Positions 1 through 12,442 of a stretch of 64,000 nt of DNA are shown here, piece by piece (positions within the stretch are counted from its first letter, which is position 1; every line of letters begins with the position of its first letter). The stretch comes from Gavia stellata. Its lineage: Eukaryota; Chordata; Aves; Gaviiformes; Gaviidae. The stretch is taken from the NCBI RefSeq assembly GCF_030936135.1, contig NC_082610.1:21338428-21402427 (forward strand), read 5' to 3'. The notes beneath the pieces were generated by a model. The model did no database searches, was not told where the DNA came from, and saw only the letters and a list, made by a program, of their open reading frames with translations. The translations under genes were made by a program, and so were the position numbers.

Positions 1-156
1 GGAAGAATCAGAGAAATGCAGACTTGCGTTTTACCCACAGCTAAGCAGGTGTTCTGGTGCCTACCTGGTCATAACATAAAATGCACTGTGGCTTCATGTC
101 TCACTTCTTTTGGTTTTCTTCAGATGCTCAAATGCTCCCATGTAAGTAGTACTTAA

Positions 157-372
<216 letters not shown>

Positions 373-603
373 TAGTAATATTCTTTCAGGGAAGCTGGGT
401 GAATCTTGGCCAAATAACTCTCACAGTTGTATCTGGCTGCTAAATACAGTTGTGCTCTTCCATTGGTCTGTGCGGCAAAAGAGCGTGAGCTTGCAGCATG
501 GTCTAGCAAGTCTGTAATGCTGTTATTCCAGGTAATGCAGGAACAGCAGTAGTGAAGATGAACTGAAATCCCAATGTTACTTCAAGCTAGTTCTAAAATC
601 ATT

Positions 604-1165
604 GAATCACAGAATCATTTAGGTTGGAAAAGACCTTTAAGATCATCAAGTCCAACCGTTACCCTAACCCTGCCAAGTCCACCACTAAACCATGTCCCTA
701 AGTGCCTCATCCAAACGTCTTTTAAATACCTCCATGGTGATGGTGATGGTATTGGTGACTCCACCACCTCCCTGGGCAGCCTGTTCCAATGTTTCACTAC
801 TCTCTCAGTAAAGAACTTTTTCCTAATATCCAGCCTGAACCTCCCCTGGCGCAACTTGAGGCCATTTCCTCTTGTCCTATCACTTGTCACTTGGGAGAAG
901 AGACCAACACCCACCTCACCACAACCCCCTTTCAGGTAGTTGCAGAGAGCGATGAGGTCTCCCCTCAGCCTCCTCTTCTCCAGACTGAACAACCCCAGCT
1001 CCCTCAGCCGCTCCTCATCAGACTTGTGCTCCAGACCCCTCACCAGCTCCGTCGCCCTTCTCTGGACACGCTCCAGCACCTCAATGTCCTTCTTGGAGTG
1101 AGGGGCCCAAAACTGAACGCAGGATTCGAGGTGCGGCCTCACCAGTGCTGAGTACCCGGGGGGTA
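604..1165 (-). mobile_element. CR1 LINE fragment, 3' end, antisense to LRP5
   Basis: Read on the - strand, 1142-615 encodes the C-terminal part of a CR1 reverse-transcriptase ORF. It includes [48 protein letters not shown] and [15 protein letters not shown]. At its low-coordinate end it finishes in the CR1 3'-terminal pattern (reverse complement of CACAGAATCA...GGTTGGAAAAGACC). It is 5'-truncated near 1143-1165, where the match turns into unrelated sequence containing TACCCGGGGGG. The coding potential is only about 175 codons, so it is a dead copy. The boundary on the high side is approximate. Confidence 0.9.
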
Positions 1166-2701
1166 CAATGCTGCCTTGTTTAGATGGGCCTTCAGATCTA
1201 TACCCGGGGGACCTGATCCTACTGTCCCCAGTACCTTGGAACTTGCAAAGCTGCTGCTAAGCTCGGGGTGGCTTTTAAAAATGTGCAGCCCTATCCAATG
1301 CAATTATATGGTCAAGCTGTAGGCTAATTACGTGGATGAACTAGCATGCAATGAGCACGTATCCACAATGCTTGTTCCCACAAGCTGGTCTCTTAAAGTG
1401 CAGATAGGAAAAGAATATAAGGAGAGACCTTGATTTTTCTGGGCAAAATGTTACTTTGAAGTCTCATGGCAGTAGGTGTATGCAAGTTACAGGCACGCTG
1501 ATGGCAGTTGCTGTATTAGTCTTTAGCGGGGTCGGTTATTTTGCAGTCCGAAGTGGACAGTAAAATTCACTTACTTATGCTCTGCTTGCAATTCACCTCT
1601 TTTTGCATCATCGGGGTGACTAGTGCATGAAGTTTTCAGGCAATGGGGCAGATAAAGGGAGCATTTAGTAGCTCACGAGTAGTTTAGCAAAATAGTTGGA
1701 ACATAGCATTTTAGAACAAAAGCAAATAGATGTGCTGATCGGTAATTCATTCTGAACAAATACCTTGTGTTGGGTTTGTGCAGAGAAATGCTGCACGTTG
1801 CTTAAGAATGTTGCCTGTAGGACCTTGGCTAGTGGCGAGGTTTTTAGTGTCTTAGAGTCTTGTCAGGTTTTGAAGCACCAGTTGTGAGAAGCTGTGCCAC
1901 TGCTGGGATGAGAGGAGGGGTCACCAGGTCTGGTTAGGGTAACCTTATTACTTCCTTCCGTCCTCACGGTGCGTACAGCAAGGAAAAGTGTATTTCATGA
2001 GCAAGAGTGGTGAAAGGAGCCCAAGTGGTGAATAGAAGAAAAGGCTGAAATAGTGGCGACAAAAACCGTTTAGCTCACCTGTTGGAAATTTCAGGCTGAA
2101 CATGCTTCTCACGCTTCCCCCGCGTCGTCTTTATCTCTCAGCTCTCACCCAGTTCCCTCAATTCCCTGGATAATGTAAAGCCACTTCTTCCTTTTTTTTT
2201 TTAGTTTATTTTCTTTGTGCACTTGGCAAACTTTTGTGCTGCCAGGTTAATGCAGCTGTTTCCTGTTTGCACTTTGGGGTCCAGTCCTGCAATTAGGTCT
2301 TAACTGGTTTAAATGTGTCTTTACGTAGACATAAGACTGTCTCCTCTGGACTCTCTTTGTGGAACAGAGCATTCTGTGGTTTCTTGCTTGGCTGAGGGAA
2401 AGAACTCAAGTAGGGAATAAAAATGATTACTACTTTCTAGAGAAGGATCTTGCATTCAAAAGAAGCTAGGTTTAACCAAAATGCGAGTTGTGTGTTTTAA
2501 ATTAGCTAATTTGGGAACATGTTTTACTTTTGGCTTTGATTTTTTCTGGTATCGTATCTGAACTAACCTGACTATAGGGCCTCATGCACTAACAAGCGTG
2601 AAAAGTAGATAAAGACTTTAAGACAGAAATGAATTCTTGATGCTGAGCTGTTAAGAGTTTATTGGTAGATCCTTTATCTTCCTTCTCAAAGTCCAGTTGT
2701 T

Positions 2702-2731
2702 TTTCATTCCCTTTCACTGAAGGGAATGAAA
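2702..2731. repeat. 12-bp perfect inverted repeat, 6-nt loop
   Basis: The left arm TTTCATTCCCTT (2702-2713) is the exact reverse complement of the right arm AAGGGAATGAAA (2720-2731), separated by TCACTG. It lies within an LRP5 intron. No function is implied by the sequence alone. Confidence 0.8.
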
Positions 2732-3737
2732 CCAGAACCACTGGAGAAAAATTTTACGAAGTGAAGGCTTGAATCTTACGTGAACCATTTCACTTCTTAC
2801 AACTTCATTAAGGGAGGAAGGGGTCTATAGTTTGATCTGAACACGTAAAATTGATAGGCTTTGGCCAAGATTCTTTAGATTTTTTCACTTTATGAATATA
2901 TATACTTGGGTCTGTAAAAAAATAATATCATAAATGTTGTGTAAATCATGTGGAAAAAATCATTTTCACTGAAGAATGTCACATATGTGAAAAACATAGA
3001 GGTGTCAGGTTTATTTGGCAAGAATTTTGAAGGCGCTACCCATAATCAGGGGGAGGTAACGATACGTAACTCATCTCAAATACTCAAATTGTTTCACATT
3101 GGGCTATATAGGGGAAAAAGAAATACAAAGTAGAAAGTATTTGAGATATTCTGGATAGTGTTTTCCTTCCAATTTGTAAGGGTTTTTTTTAGAAAGCAAG
3201 ACATATTTGAGGAAGGAAAAGTATTCTATTTTAAGACCTATATTAGCTGGGAAGACATCTACTGCTTAATACATATGGTAGCTTCCCTACTGATAAAATC
3301 TTTAAATTTTTTGATGTTATTGTTAGCACAAATCAGTTTTCAGAGAACAGATTCCTCTCTGATTAAGGACTTCATGTTTGTAAGTGTCCTATATCCTTAA
3401 CCCGTAGACTTCGTGGGGGGAAGAAAAAGAAACTTTCTAGGCTGTTCTCACATCAAGATGATGAGTAATCCTGTTACGAGACGAATTGCTAGGCAGAAAG
3501 GAGAGTACCTTGCTAATACTGCTTTATGTACGTGGAGGGGAAGAGAAGGCGTGAAGTCTTGTGCATTGAATCAGAATATATGGAGTTACAGATGCCTGAA
3601 ATCGATGCAGATACTTTCAGAGACACTGTGTGAATGACTGTGAGCTGACTGATGTGCTGCACGAGCTCCAGGACAGCAACATATATTTTGCTCCATGTTT
3701 AATGACCGCCTTTTTTTTTTTTCTCCTCTCTTTCCAG

Positions 3738-3974
3738 AAAAAACAAAGCCAGCCTCAGATGAGTCACAGCCACACAGTAGTGCCATCGGTCCTGTCATTG
3801 GTATAATACTGTCACTTTTTGTCATGGGAGGAATGTACTTTGTTTGCCAGCGAGTGGTGTGTCAGCGCTATGCCGGGCCCAATAGTCCTTTTCCACATGA
3901 GTATGTCAGTGGCACCCCTCACGTCCCTCTTAATTTTATTGCTCCAGGAAGTTCTCAACATGGCACTTTTACTG
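3738..3974 (+). CDS. LRP5: LRP5 exon encoding the transmembrane segment and juxtamembrane tail
   Basis: This 237-bp exon runs from the acceptor TTTCCAG (ends 3737) to a GTAAGG donor at 3975. It begins [19 protein letters not shown], followed by the hydrophobic span [20 protein letters not shown]. Next is the basic/cysteine stop-transfer [11 protein letters not shown], then [16 protein letters not shown] and [12 protein letters not shown]. The run [17 protein letters not shown] followed by [10 protein letters not shown] is characteristic of LRP5; LRP6 differs clearly here. The cysteines just inside the membrane match the palmitoylated juxtamembrane position known for the LRP5/6 family (inference for this copy). 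The exon ends with one base of a Gly codon, completed by the next exon. A second GTAAGG lies 9 nt further on and would keep the frame. Confidence 0.96.
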
Positions 3975-4457
3975 GTAAGGATGGTAAGGACCCCGCATCT
4001 CATCAGTACCATTACATTGTCTGGATTTGGAGTTTTACAGGTTATTAAGAGTGCTAGATGTGGAGTTTTCAAAGAGCAGAAAGAAAGATGTTGTTGATCT
4101 GCTCAGTGGTTTTGGTGTAAATCTGTCATTTGGATCAGATATGCAAAAACTATTAGATGCATTTCATTAGGCATATTGCCAGATTTTCAGATGTCGTTTT
4201 TGTGCTAGGTTGCATCTGCACAGGTATCTATCTTTTTGGTAGAAAATCTACAGTATTTTGCCAGTGAAAACATCCTCTTTAAGTAGTTTAGTCTGGTGTA
4301 TGTAATAAAGTCTGGGGTTTGCATAGTACTTCTTACCTAAGTCCTGCAAAACACTATGAAGAGTAGTGAACCACGTGCAATATTGGAAACTAAGAATGCA
4401 TGTGCCATTCAGCATTCTACTGAGAGCTCTGTTGAGTTGATCTTCGTGTCTTGTACT

Positions 4458-6430
4458 CATAGAATCATAAATGGTTTGGGTTGGAAGGGACCTTAAAGAT
4501 CACCTAGTTCCAACCCCCCTGCCACGGGCAGGGACACCTTCCACTAGACCAGGTTGCTCAAAGCCCTGTCCAACCTGGCCTTGAACACTGCCAGGGATGG
4601 GGCATCCACAGCTTCTCTGAGCAACCTCTTCCAGTGCCTCACCACCCTCATGGTGAAGAATTTCTTCCTAATTTCTAATCTAAATCTCCCCTCTTTCAGT
4701 TTAAAGCCATTACCCCTTGGCCTATCGCCATATGCCCTTGTAAAAAGTCCCTCTCCAGCTTTCTTGGAGGCCCCATCAGGTACCGGCAGGCAGCTAGAAA
4801 GTCTCCCAGCGCCTTCTCTTCTCCAGGCTGAACAACCCCAACTCTCTCAGCCTGTCTTCATAGGAGAGGTGCTCCAGCCCCCTGATCATCTTCGTGGCCC
4901 TCCTCTGGACTCGCTCCAACAGGTCCATGTCCTTCTTATGTTGCGGGTCCCAGAGCTGGACGCAGTACTGCAGGTGGGGTCTCACGAGAACGGAGTAGAG
5001 GGGGAGAATCACCTCCCTTGACCTGCTGGTCACACTGCTTTTGACACAGCCCAGGATGCAGTTGGCTTTCTGGGCTGTGAGCGCACACTGCCGGCTCATG
5101 TCGAGCTTCTCATCAACCAACACCCCCAAGTCCTTCTCCTCAGGGCTGCTCTCAATGCATTCTCCGCCCAGCCTGTATTTGTGTTTGGGATTGCCCCGAC
5201 CCACCTGCAGGACCTTGCACTTGGCCTTGTTGAACCTCATGAGGTTCGCACGGGCCCACCTCTCATCCTGTCAAGGTCCCTCTGGACGGCATCCCTTCCC
5301 TCCAGTGTGTCGACCGCACCACGCAGCTCGGTGTCGTCGGCAGACTTGCTGAGGGTGCGCTCAACCCCACTGTCCGTGTTGCCGACAAAGACGTTAAACA
5401 GCGTCGGTCCCCATACCGATCCCTGAGGAACGCCACTCGTCACAGGTCACCACTTGGACATCGAGCCGCTGACCGCAACTCTTTGAGTGCGACCATCCAG
5501 CCAATTCCTTATCCATCGCATGGTCCATCCGTCAAATCCATGTCTCTCCAATTTAGACGCAAGGATGTCGTGCGGGACAGTGTCCAATGCTTTGCACAGG
5601 TCCAGGTAGATGATGTCAGTTGCTCTTCCCATAGCCACCAATGCTGTAAGCCCGTCGTAGAAGGCCACCAAATTTGTCAGGCACAATTTGCCCTTAGTGA
5701 AGCCATGCTGGCTGTCACCAGCCACCTCCTTGTTTTCCATGTGCCTTAGCATAGTTTCCAGGAGGATCTGCTCCTTGATCTTGCCGGGCACAGAGGTGAG
5801 ACTGACTGGCCCGGAGTTCCCCAGGTCTTCTTTTTCTCCCTTTTTAAAAATGGGGGTTATGTTTCCCCTTTTCCAGTCAGTGGGAACTTCACCAGACTGC
5901 CACAACTTCCCAAATTTGATGGATAGTGGCTTAGCAACTTCATCTGCCAGTTCCCTCAGGACCCGGGGACACATCTCATCAGGTCCCATGGACTCGTTCA
6001 CCTTCAGGTTCCTTAGATGGTCTCGAACCTGATCTTCTCCTACAGTGGGCGGTTCTTCATTCTCCCAGTCCCTGCCTTTACCTTCTGCGACTCGAGTGGT
6101 GTGGCTTGAGCACTTGCCAGTGAAGACTGAGGCAAAAAAGTCATTGAGTCCCTCAGCCTTCTCCATATCCCAGGTAACCAGGTCTCCCATTCCTGAGAGG
6201 CTCCACATTTTCCCTAGTCCTCCTTTTATCACCGATGTACCTATAGAAGCTTTTCTTGTTGCTCTTGACGTCCCTAGCAAGATTCAATTCTATCAGGGCT
6301 TTACCTTTCCTTACCTGATGCCTGGCTGCATGGAAAATTTCTCTCCCATGCTACGTGTCTTTGCTTCCAGCCTCCGTAGACTTCCTTCCTGCTCAGATGT
6401 CCTTGTTTCTGTCCTGTCCATCAAAGGTCT
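4458..6430 (-). mobile_element. CR1 LINE, long 5'-truncated copy, antisense to LRP5
   Basis: The element reads on the - strand from about 6430 down to the CR1 3' terminus at 4458 (reverse complement of TCATAGAATCATAAATGG). It covers the end of the linker after the endonuclease domain ([15 protein letters not shown] frame near 6250), the whole reverse-transcriptase domain and the 3'UTR. The ORF is broken. There is an in-frame TGA at 5449-5447 where the family has Arg before [11 protein letters not shown] frameshift lies near 5240, and another break near 4794. The catalytic box is also changed: the family FADD reads SADD. It is therefore inactive. The 5' limit is approximate because the homology fades without a clean target-site duplication. 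Confidence 0.92.
5447..6280 (-). pseudogene. CR1 reverse-transcriptase N-terminal half, disrupted
   Basis: This open stretch of 277 codons on the - strand is followed by an in-frame TGA. In order it shows the linker [16 protein letters not shown], then [45 protein letters not shown] and the motif-A region [16 protein letters not shown], which keeps the first catalytic Asp. It ends with [13 protein letters not shown]. Frame continuity resumes after the stop at 5443 with TSGVPQGS, so the stop is a point change, plausibly CGA to TGA by CpG decay. It is part of the CR1 copy listed at 4458-6430. Confidence 0.85.
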
Positions 6431-8359
6431 TTACACAGTTTTTTTCCTATCTGCTTAGGTTGGATAAGTTATTCCACAGTGGAAAGAAGCAGAGGAAAGA
6501 AGTGAAGCAGCTTCGTTTACTATAATACAAAAAAGTGGGGGATAAACCTCCCTCCCCAAAGTTAAAACAGCAAATGTGGAAGACCACAAGCACTCTGGAT
6601 GTGGTTTTGTAGTCTGGCTGCTCATTGCCTGAAGTGTAATGAAAACATCCCCCTTGGGTTAGCCCATCTCTGAGACAGCTTTCCTGTTTGCTTTTGGACA
6701 AAATATTTATTCTCTCTGTGTCTCAGTCCTTCATCTGTAAAACAGCAAAGCTTCTCTGCCTCGCAGAGGACTCAAAGCGTCCATTTGGAGAAGTGCATGC
6801 AGCTACGATGCTGAGATCGAAGGAGGACTTGAAGTATACATAAAAGCTCAGGATATTCAGCTAATAGATAAGAACCCAGAAACCTCATATAGACATCAAA
6901 GTAAACACTTAAATTATGTACCTCAAATTATTTTACAAATGTAAAATATACTTTTCATAGAGGAAATAGCAAATTCTTAACTACAAAGCCTTGAGAAGAA
7001 AGAGTATCTCTTCATATTGTTCAGGAAGCTGGGAAGTAAATGTTCGCCTGTAAACCTGCCAAACAGGGTCGGAATACAAGAAATCCATACTTTGGAGTGC
7101 TTGGAGTGTGCTTTTCATGTCAGCTGAAAATCAGATAGATGATAAACTTAAAGACAAATGAAAAGATGTGGCACTTCTTCATATTAAACAAGTTTTTGAC
7201 ATGTGCTAATTGTTGTTTTCTTCTAGCTATGGCTTTGAAGATAGCCAGATACAACTTAGGTTTAGCCTTTCTTGCACTTTAATGACTGTGGTCAGCTGTT
7301 CCTGCTTAAATTATGTTTTTATAGTTATCAAGAGGTTTTTGTGGTAGGAAATAAAATTTGAGGATGGAATCATTGCAGGTGAAATCTTTGCAGTGGTGTT
7401 TTAAATTGGACTTCACACTAAAGATTTTTTAATTAAAGCAAGTATCAGTGGTTTTCGTCTGAACCTCTGTAGGTGCTAAACTAAGCTGTCATTCTGATTC
7501 TCGTTCGTATTTGTGAGGTTTTTCTAATCCGTATTGCTGTGACAAGTTACAACAGCTGAAAACATTACCATTGATGTTAATTCTAAAGAAAAGACATAGG
7601 TTCCTGTTACCATGGCATTTCCAAAAAAGGTAAATATTCATGAATGACGATCACAAATAGAGTCACTCTGCTTGTAATAAATATTGCCTGCATCTGAAAA
7701 ATTTCTGAAAACTTCCCAAACTAAACTCTTCCATTAGCACTGCATAGTCTGACAGGAAGAAGCTGAAAATGTATTGTCTGATTTAAGTGTATATTGGAGT
7801 AAAACAGATTGGAGAATGTTATCTTCCCTTTTCCTGTCACCCAGGTTTCCTTCCTTTTGCCTCTGCTGATTTTCAGTTTAAGCAGTGATTTTGTTTCAAT
7901 AAAAATCATTCTTTTTTGCTGTTGTTCATGCACTTGCAATTGAAATTCTTTGGATGAAAATTAAAACTTTGGAGGTCTCTAGCTTGTTTTTCTTGGGCAA
8001 TGTATAATGCTTTTTTTGCAAATGCCCGAGTTTGTTTATTTGGAAAATTTCTTAGTTAAGGATTTGGGTGAAAAGTTTGGATCAGCTGTTCTGGAGATTC
8101 CTTTCTCAGCAGAGTGTGAGAGCAGGTTGTGAGGAGTTCAGTGCTGCAGTGAGACAATAGGTGGTCTGGGGGTGAGATGTTTTCTTTACAAAATATGTTG
8201 TTCCTTGTACTCCTGAAGTTTTTACGTAAAACACTGTTCCCAAAATGACAACCAGTAATGTTGCACAGGTTTGCCAAGCTGTGGAATTGTTTTCTGTTTC
8301 GCACTGGTAGATAAAATTGTGGTTTACCTAACCTTGTTTTCCTCTCTGTCTCACTGCAG

Positions 8360-8499
8360 GCATCTCTTGTGGAAAGTCCATGATTAGCTCCATGAGTCTC
8401 ATGGGAGGAAGCAGTGGTGCCCCCTTATATGACAGAAACCATGTTACTGGAGCCTCTTCGAGTAGCTCATCCAGCACTAAAGCCACTTTCTACCCACAG
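8360..8499 (+). CDS. LRP5: LRP5 cytoplasmic-tail exon with the Ser-rich GKSM...SSSSSST segment
   Basis: This 140-bp exon is flanked by CTGCAG (ends 8359) and GTATGT (8500). After the two bases that complete Gly it reads [19 protein letters not shown], then [20 protein letters not shown] and KATFYPQ. It ends in phase 0. The serine-rich stretch lies just before the first PPPSP motif in the intracellular tail and is a known substrate region for GSK3/CK1-type kinases in LRP5/6. The CGKSM and [10 protein letters not shown] wording fits LRP5 rather than LRP6. Confidence 0.96.
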
Positions 8500-11448
8500 G
8501 TATGTCTTGAAAATATATCTGTGAGTTAGAGATCTCCCACTTCTGAAGAAAAGGAAGAAGAAAATTTGTGCTACTAAATAGAGTGTTAGTAACGGTTGTT
8601 CTTGGGTGTCACTGTTTATGACATACGGGCCCAGTCCGACACCCACTGAACTTCACCAAAGGGCTTTGTTGTAGTTCATCGGGATTACACAATGCTATAG
8701 GGTGTCTAAAATGTTTTGTTATTAGAGTGATACTCAGCTGGGTTGTTCCTGGGCGCTTCTGTTCTTCTGTCTTGGCTCCCTTGGAGATGCCACCTCCTTT
8801 GTTCTTTGTAAACTCTGATGTCAGTGGCCCAATGACATTTTGCATTGCGTAACGCTGCAGGCACACAGGGAATAAAAAGACAAACAAGACTCGACAGGAC
8901 TGGAATGCAAACGCATAAGAAATAAGCTTGGCTTGCTGCTTAGATAAAGTGTCGATTGTTGATTCAGAAAACCAAGTGCGTGCACTGGGAGAAAACACTG
9001 GTACCAGCAGAGGTTACTCTGCTTGAGTTTTTTCAGCTGTAATTTAGCTCCATTTCTGGCTTTTAACTGTTGGAAGTGACAGAATTTTAGTCCCCATATC
9101 AGAGTTTCATGAATTCAAAGATTTATAGGATGAATGGAAATTATTCTTTAAGAATATGTAGGAGAGACATACAAAGGTTACTGTTTGCCAGCATTTTGTC
9201 ATATGAAAAGTTTTTTTCCTTAGTGCTTCCGAGCAATACATACATTCACTCTTCTGTTCACACAAGCTTGCAGAGTCAATCTGCTAGCTATTGAGGTGAT
9301 TTTTTGGTAGCATTTAATCAGGAGCCCACATACTGTGTGGGTATATGTGCATTTGTGTTTGCATGTAAACTGTTACGCTCTGTATGGGCGTTTTGATTGA
9401 TATAGTGTTTTGACCAGTGGCAAATGTGGTCCCTCTCCCCTGTAAGAAGGACAAAGATGGAAAAGAGAGGCTTCTGAGCTTATCTATTGATAAGGTAAAA
9501 TTGGTTACTTATTTCTCGCATTACCTTCTTAATGAAGCCATCAAGAAGCTAGTCATAGCTAGCAGATGTTTGGAACTCAGCAGCCCTCCTAATTCAGCTT
9601 GTCTCATGCTTCACCAGTGTCTCTGTAACATGCTGAACAATTTCATACTAGTACCTGATTGATGTGTTAGTGCCACACGAAAAAGGATGAACAGAAAAAA
9701 ACTTAGCAGAATTTATATTAAAAAAAAAACCCCTTACTTGAATAAATCTGGAAAAAGGAAAGCAGCCCAAGAGCTGATCTGCCTGTGCCATTCTAAGGGA
9801 TCTGTGTTGGCCAAAAGATCAACTCTTCCGTTGGGACTTCTGGCCTAAGCTCATCTGACCGTTACTGGGAATTCTTCTTCCACACTTTCTACTCTGGGCT
9901 ATGTCAGCCAGGGCTGATGGATGATATCAGCCTTTCCTTCAGGAAAGGCATGCTGGATTCTTAGAAGGAAGCTGTTACAAGGGCTTTGTTACATTAAAGT
10001 TACAGCTTAATCCAAATATTTTGGTCAGTTCTACCTGGTAACTAATTACCCAGCTTTAGGTTAATAATAAAAAGTAGAGATCTGAGCATCGAGTTGTCTT
10101 GGCTTTTATGTTTTGTTTTGTTTAACACATCTTAGTGGTACTGAGAGATGGCCCAGTGAATAGAGACTAGGAAAGAATTGACATCAGTGGAATTATGCCC
10201 GTTTATATACGTGAGAACCTGGGCACAGGCATCCTGGCTGACACTCTGCTGTATTTAGTCTGAACGTGAAGTGGTGTTGATGCAGCTGAGGGTGCTAGTA
10301 GGAGGGAACCCAGAAGTAGCATGCAGTGCTCCTCCAAGGAAGAGAATTTCTGGAAGATACTCTTGGGACAATTACTCATCATTCCCCACAGCTGGCAATG
10401 GGTGCTATTCAAGCTTGTCTCCCCTCGCGTGAATCTGGATGCAGGGCTTGTCAGCATCAGTAACAATGAGCTCAACTCCGTGGCCAGGAATTATTTTGCT
10501 AGGCGCTGCACAGTGAAGACCAAGACAGTTATCTCCACTCCAGTGATTTTACAGTATTATTATGAGAGAAGAGCAGAGGCAGAGGAAGGATGCTGTCATG
10601 GTCGCTGTGGCAGGCCATGCCTTGGCAGAACGCCCGGGACAGGCTGCGTACGAGATGCTCGCATCAGTAGGAAGGCCCTACCATCAACAGCAATGCTGTC
10701 ATTTTCCACGGTGGAAGCGATGAAGCGCTCCCCTTGTTTTTAGGCCAGTGTCCTGCTGGCTGTGTCAGGGATTCTGCTTCCTGCTAGGGGAAGAATCCTA
10801 AAGGATTCTGAAGCATAATAAACTGTTTTTCTAGTGTGAGGGTTACCGGCAACCGTGTATATGCACACACAGAATCACAGAATCACTACGGTTGGAAAAG
10901 ACTATGACTATTTCTCAGCTCTTAGGCTCTTTGCATTGTGAATTGTGCCAAAATGATACGTTTACAGAACAGCAGTAAAAAAGAAGTATTCAGGGAAGGA
11001 TGGAGTTGTATTAGTTATAGCAAAGGAACTTGGCCTCCCGACCCTACTATTGACTGGGGGTACGTTTAGAGGCTGGAAGTGGAACAGACTTTATTTCCCA
11101 TTAGCATCTGCTGAGGATGATATCAGTCCTTATGTCAAGGAAGTACGCTGAGATTCAGCAAAACTGGGTCTAATTTCCAGCTTTACCCCAGCCTTCCAGC
11201 ATAATAACAGATGTGGCAAGGAAGAAAATTCCTTGTACTGTGAGAACTTTGAAGGTCTGCAGCGTACCTAAGCCCAGAGTAAAGTCTCGTAATGAACTTT
11301 TTAAAAATGCGTTAACCCACCCAAGCAGCAAGGAGAGGAAACTAAAATAAGGATGAGTGACAGGGTGAAGGCATAAATAATATTTTCAAAATAAGTAAGG
11401 TTGTGTAATTAACCAAACTTTCGCACTGCTTTTTCCTATTCTTCCTAG
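8500..11448 (+). other. LRP5: LRP5 intron
   Basis: The donor is GTATGT at 8500 and the acceptor is TTCCTAG ending 11448. It contains a 36-bp CR1 3'-end remnant near 10868-10903. The open frames at 8609-8998 (-) and 10321-10743 (+) lack recognisable domains and splice support. I see nothing else. Confidence 0.85.
10868..10903 (-). mobile_element. Tiny CR1 3'-end remnant
   Basis: The sequence ACAGAATCACAGAATCAC followed by ACGGTTGGAAAAGACTA is the reverse complement of the CR1 3'-terminal hairpin-plus-octamer region. Upstream CR1 body sequence is absent. Confidence 0.75.
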
Positions 11449-11546
11449 ATCTTGAACCCACCTCCTTCCCCAGCTACTGATCGCTCCCTGTATAATGCAG
11501 AGATGTTTTATTCCTCAAACATTCCTTCAACCACGAGATCTTACAG
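11449..11546 (+). CDS. LRP5: LRP5 tail exon carrying the first PPPSP motif
   Basis: This 98-bp exon lies between CTTCCTAG (ends 11448) and GTACAG (11547). It reads [19 protein letters not shown] then [13 protein letters not shown] plus two bases of an Arg codon. [11 protein letters not shown] is motif A of the five Wnt-responsive PPPSPxS repeats; after dual phosphorylation this type of motif binds Axin and inhibits GSK3 (family knowledge). The EMFYSSNIP stretch is specific to LRP5 relative to LRP6. Confidence 0.96.
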
Positions 11547-12180
11547 GTACAGCTCAGATAAAAAGGTTTGATAAATCTTCTGTTGATCTGTCCTTCAGTT
11601 TTGGATCTACAGCAAAATGTTCTTGTTCAGACTTTACCTTGTTTAAAAAAAACTTTCCCTCTCTTAATAAATGACCGTTCAAATGGAGGTTTTATGCCAG
11701 TTTTGATGTTAAACATTGGCTTCGTGTTCTTATTTTGACACAACAGGGTTTAGCGCCTTTCAATACAGTGTTACTGAGTAATAACGCAATATAGATAGGT
11801 TATATTGCTATGTAACAGTCACTTAGCATCCTGTATAGAGAAGGTTGGTGTTTTCTGTTCAGTTCCTCAAGCTAATCTTAAAACTCTTTGATGAGCCAGC
11901 CTAGACTGGGCTAAATGGTCACGGTGGTCTCCTCTGGCTGGTCAGGGGCTGGAAGAGCGCACCGCTGGCTGAGGGTGGTTGTGCCGTTCAAATCTAACAC
12001 AGGTTCAGGAACCCCTTTGTTGGGTTCCTATGAAAACCTGAATTAAGGCTGACATAGTGTTAATGAGCAGGCATCTTGACTGAGGACACAGAGCTGTTCA
12101 TTTTCAATCTCTTTCTTTCTTTTTCCTTCCTTTTTCCCCAGATTGCAATTAATGCATGTGCTTTTTTTTTTTTTTTGCAG
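11547..12180 (+). other. LRP5: Last LRP5 intron
   Basis: The donor is GTACAG and the acceptor is a long poly-T tract ending GCAG at 12180. I see no internal feature beyond AT-rich sequence. Confidence 0.9.
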
Positions 12181-12442
12181 GCCATACCTTATACGAGGGA
12201 TAGCGCCACCCACAACCCCATGCAGCACAGATGTTTGTGACAGTGACTATACTACTAGTCGATGGAAGGCCAACAAATACTATATAGATTTAAATTCAGA
12301 CTCAGACCCTTATCCCCCTCCACCCACACCTCGCAGTCAGTACATGTCAGCAGAAGAAAGTTGCCCTCCGTCTCCCGCCACGGAACGAAGCTATTTTCAC
12401 CTCTATCCACCTCCACCCTCTCCTTGTACAGACTCCTCATGA
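12181..12442 (+). CDS. LRP5: LRP5 terminal coding exon with four PPP(S/T)P-type motifs and the stop codon
   Basis: The exon starts right after TTTTTGCAG and completes the Arg codon split over the intron. It reads [20 protein letters not shown], then [52 protein letters not shown] and the C-terminal [11 protein letters not shown] before TGA at 12440-12442. PPTTP, PPPTP, CPPSP and PPPSP are motifs B to E of the LRP5/6 signalling tail, so with motif A upstream the whole set is present. [19 protein letters not shown] separates LRP5 from LRP6. No disabling change is visible. Confidence 0.97.

Larger units (their letters stand above)
3975..8359 (+). other. LRP5: LRP5 intron containing a long antisense CR1
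   Basis: This intron lies between GTAAGG at 3975 and CTGCAG ending at 8359. It holds the roughly 2-kb antisense CR1 at 4458-6430. The remainder (about 3975-4457 and 6431-8359) is AT-rich with no recognisable exon, RNA gene or repeat that I can support. Confidence 0.85.

Noticed and set aside
655..680. Telomere-like CCCTAACCC words
   Set aside because: They are part of the CR1 3' region (TACCCTAACCCTGCC), a single occurrence without tandem array.
10321..10743. 140-codon frame inside an LRP5 intron
   Set aside because: No recognised domain, no flanking splice signals that preserve the LRP5 frame, and not needed for the complete tail.
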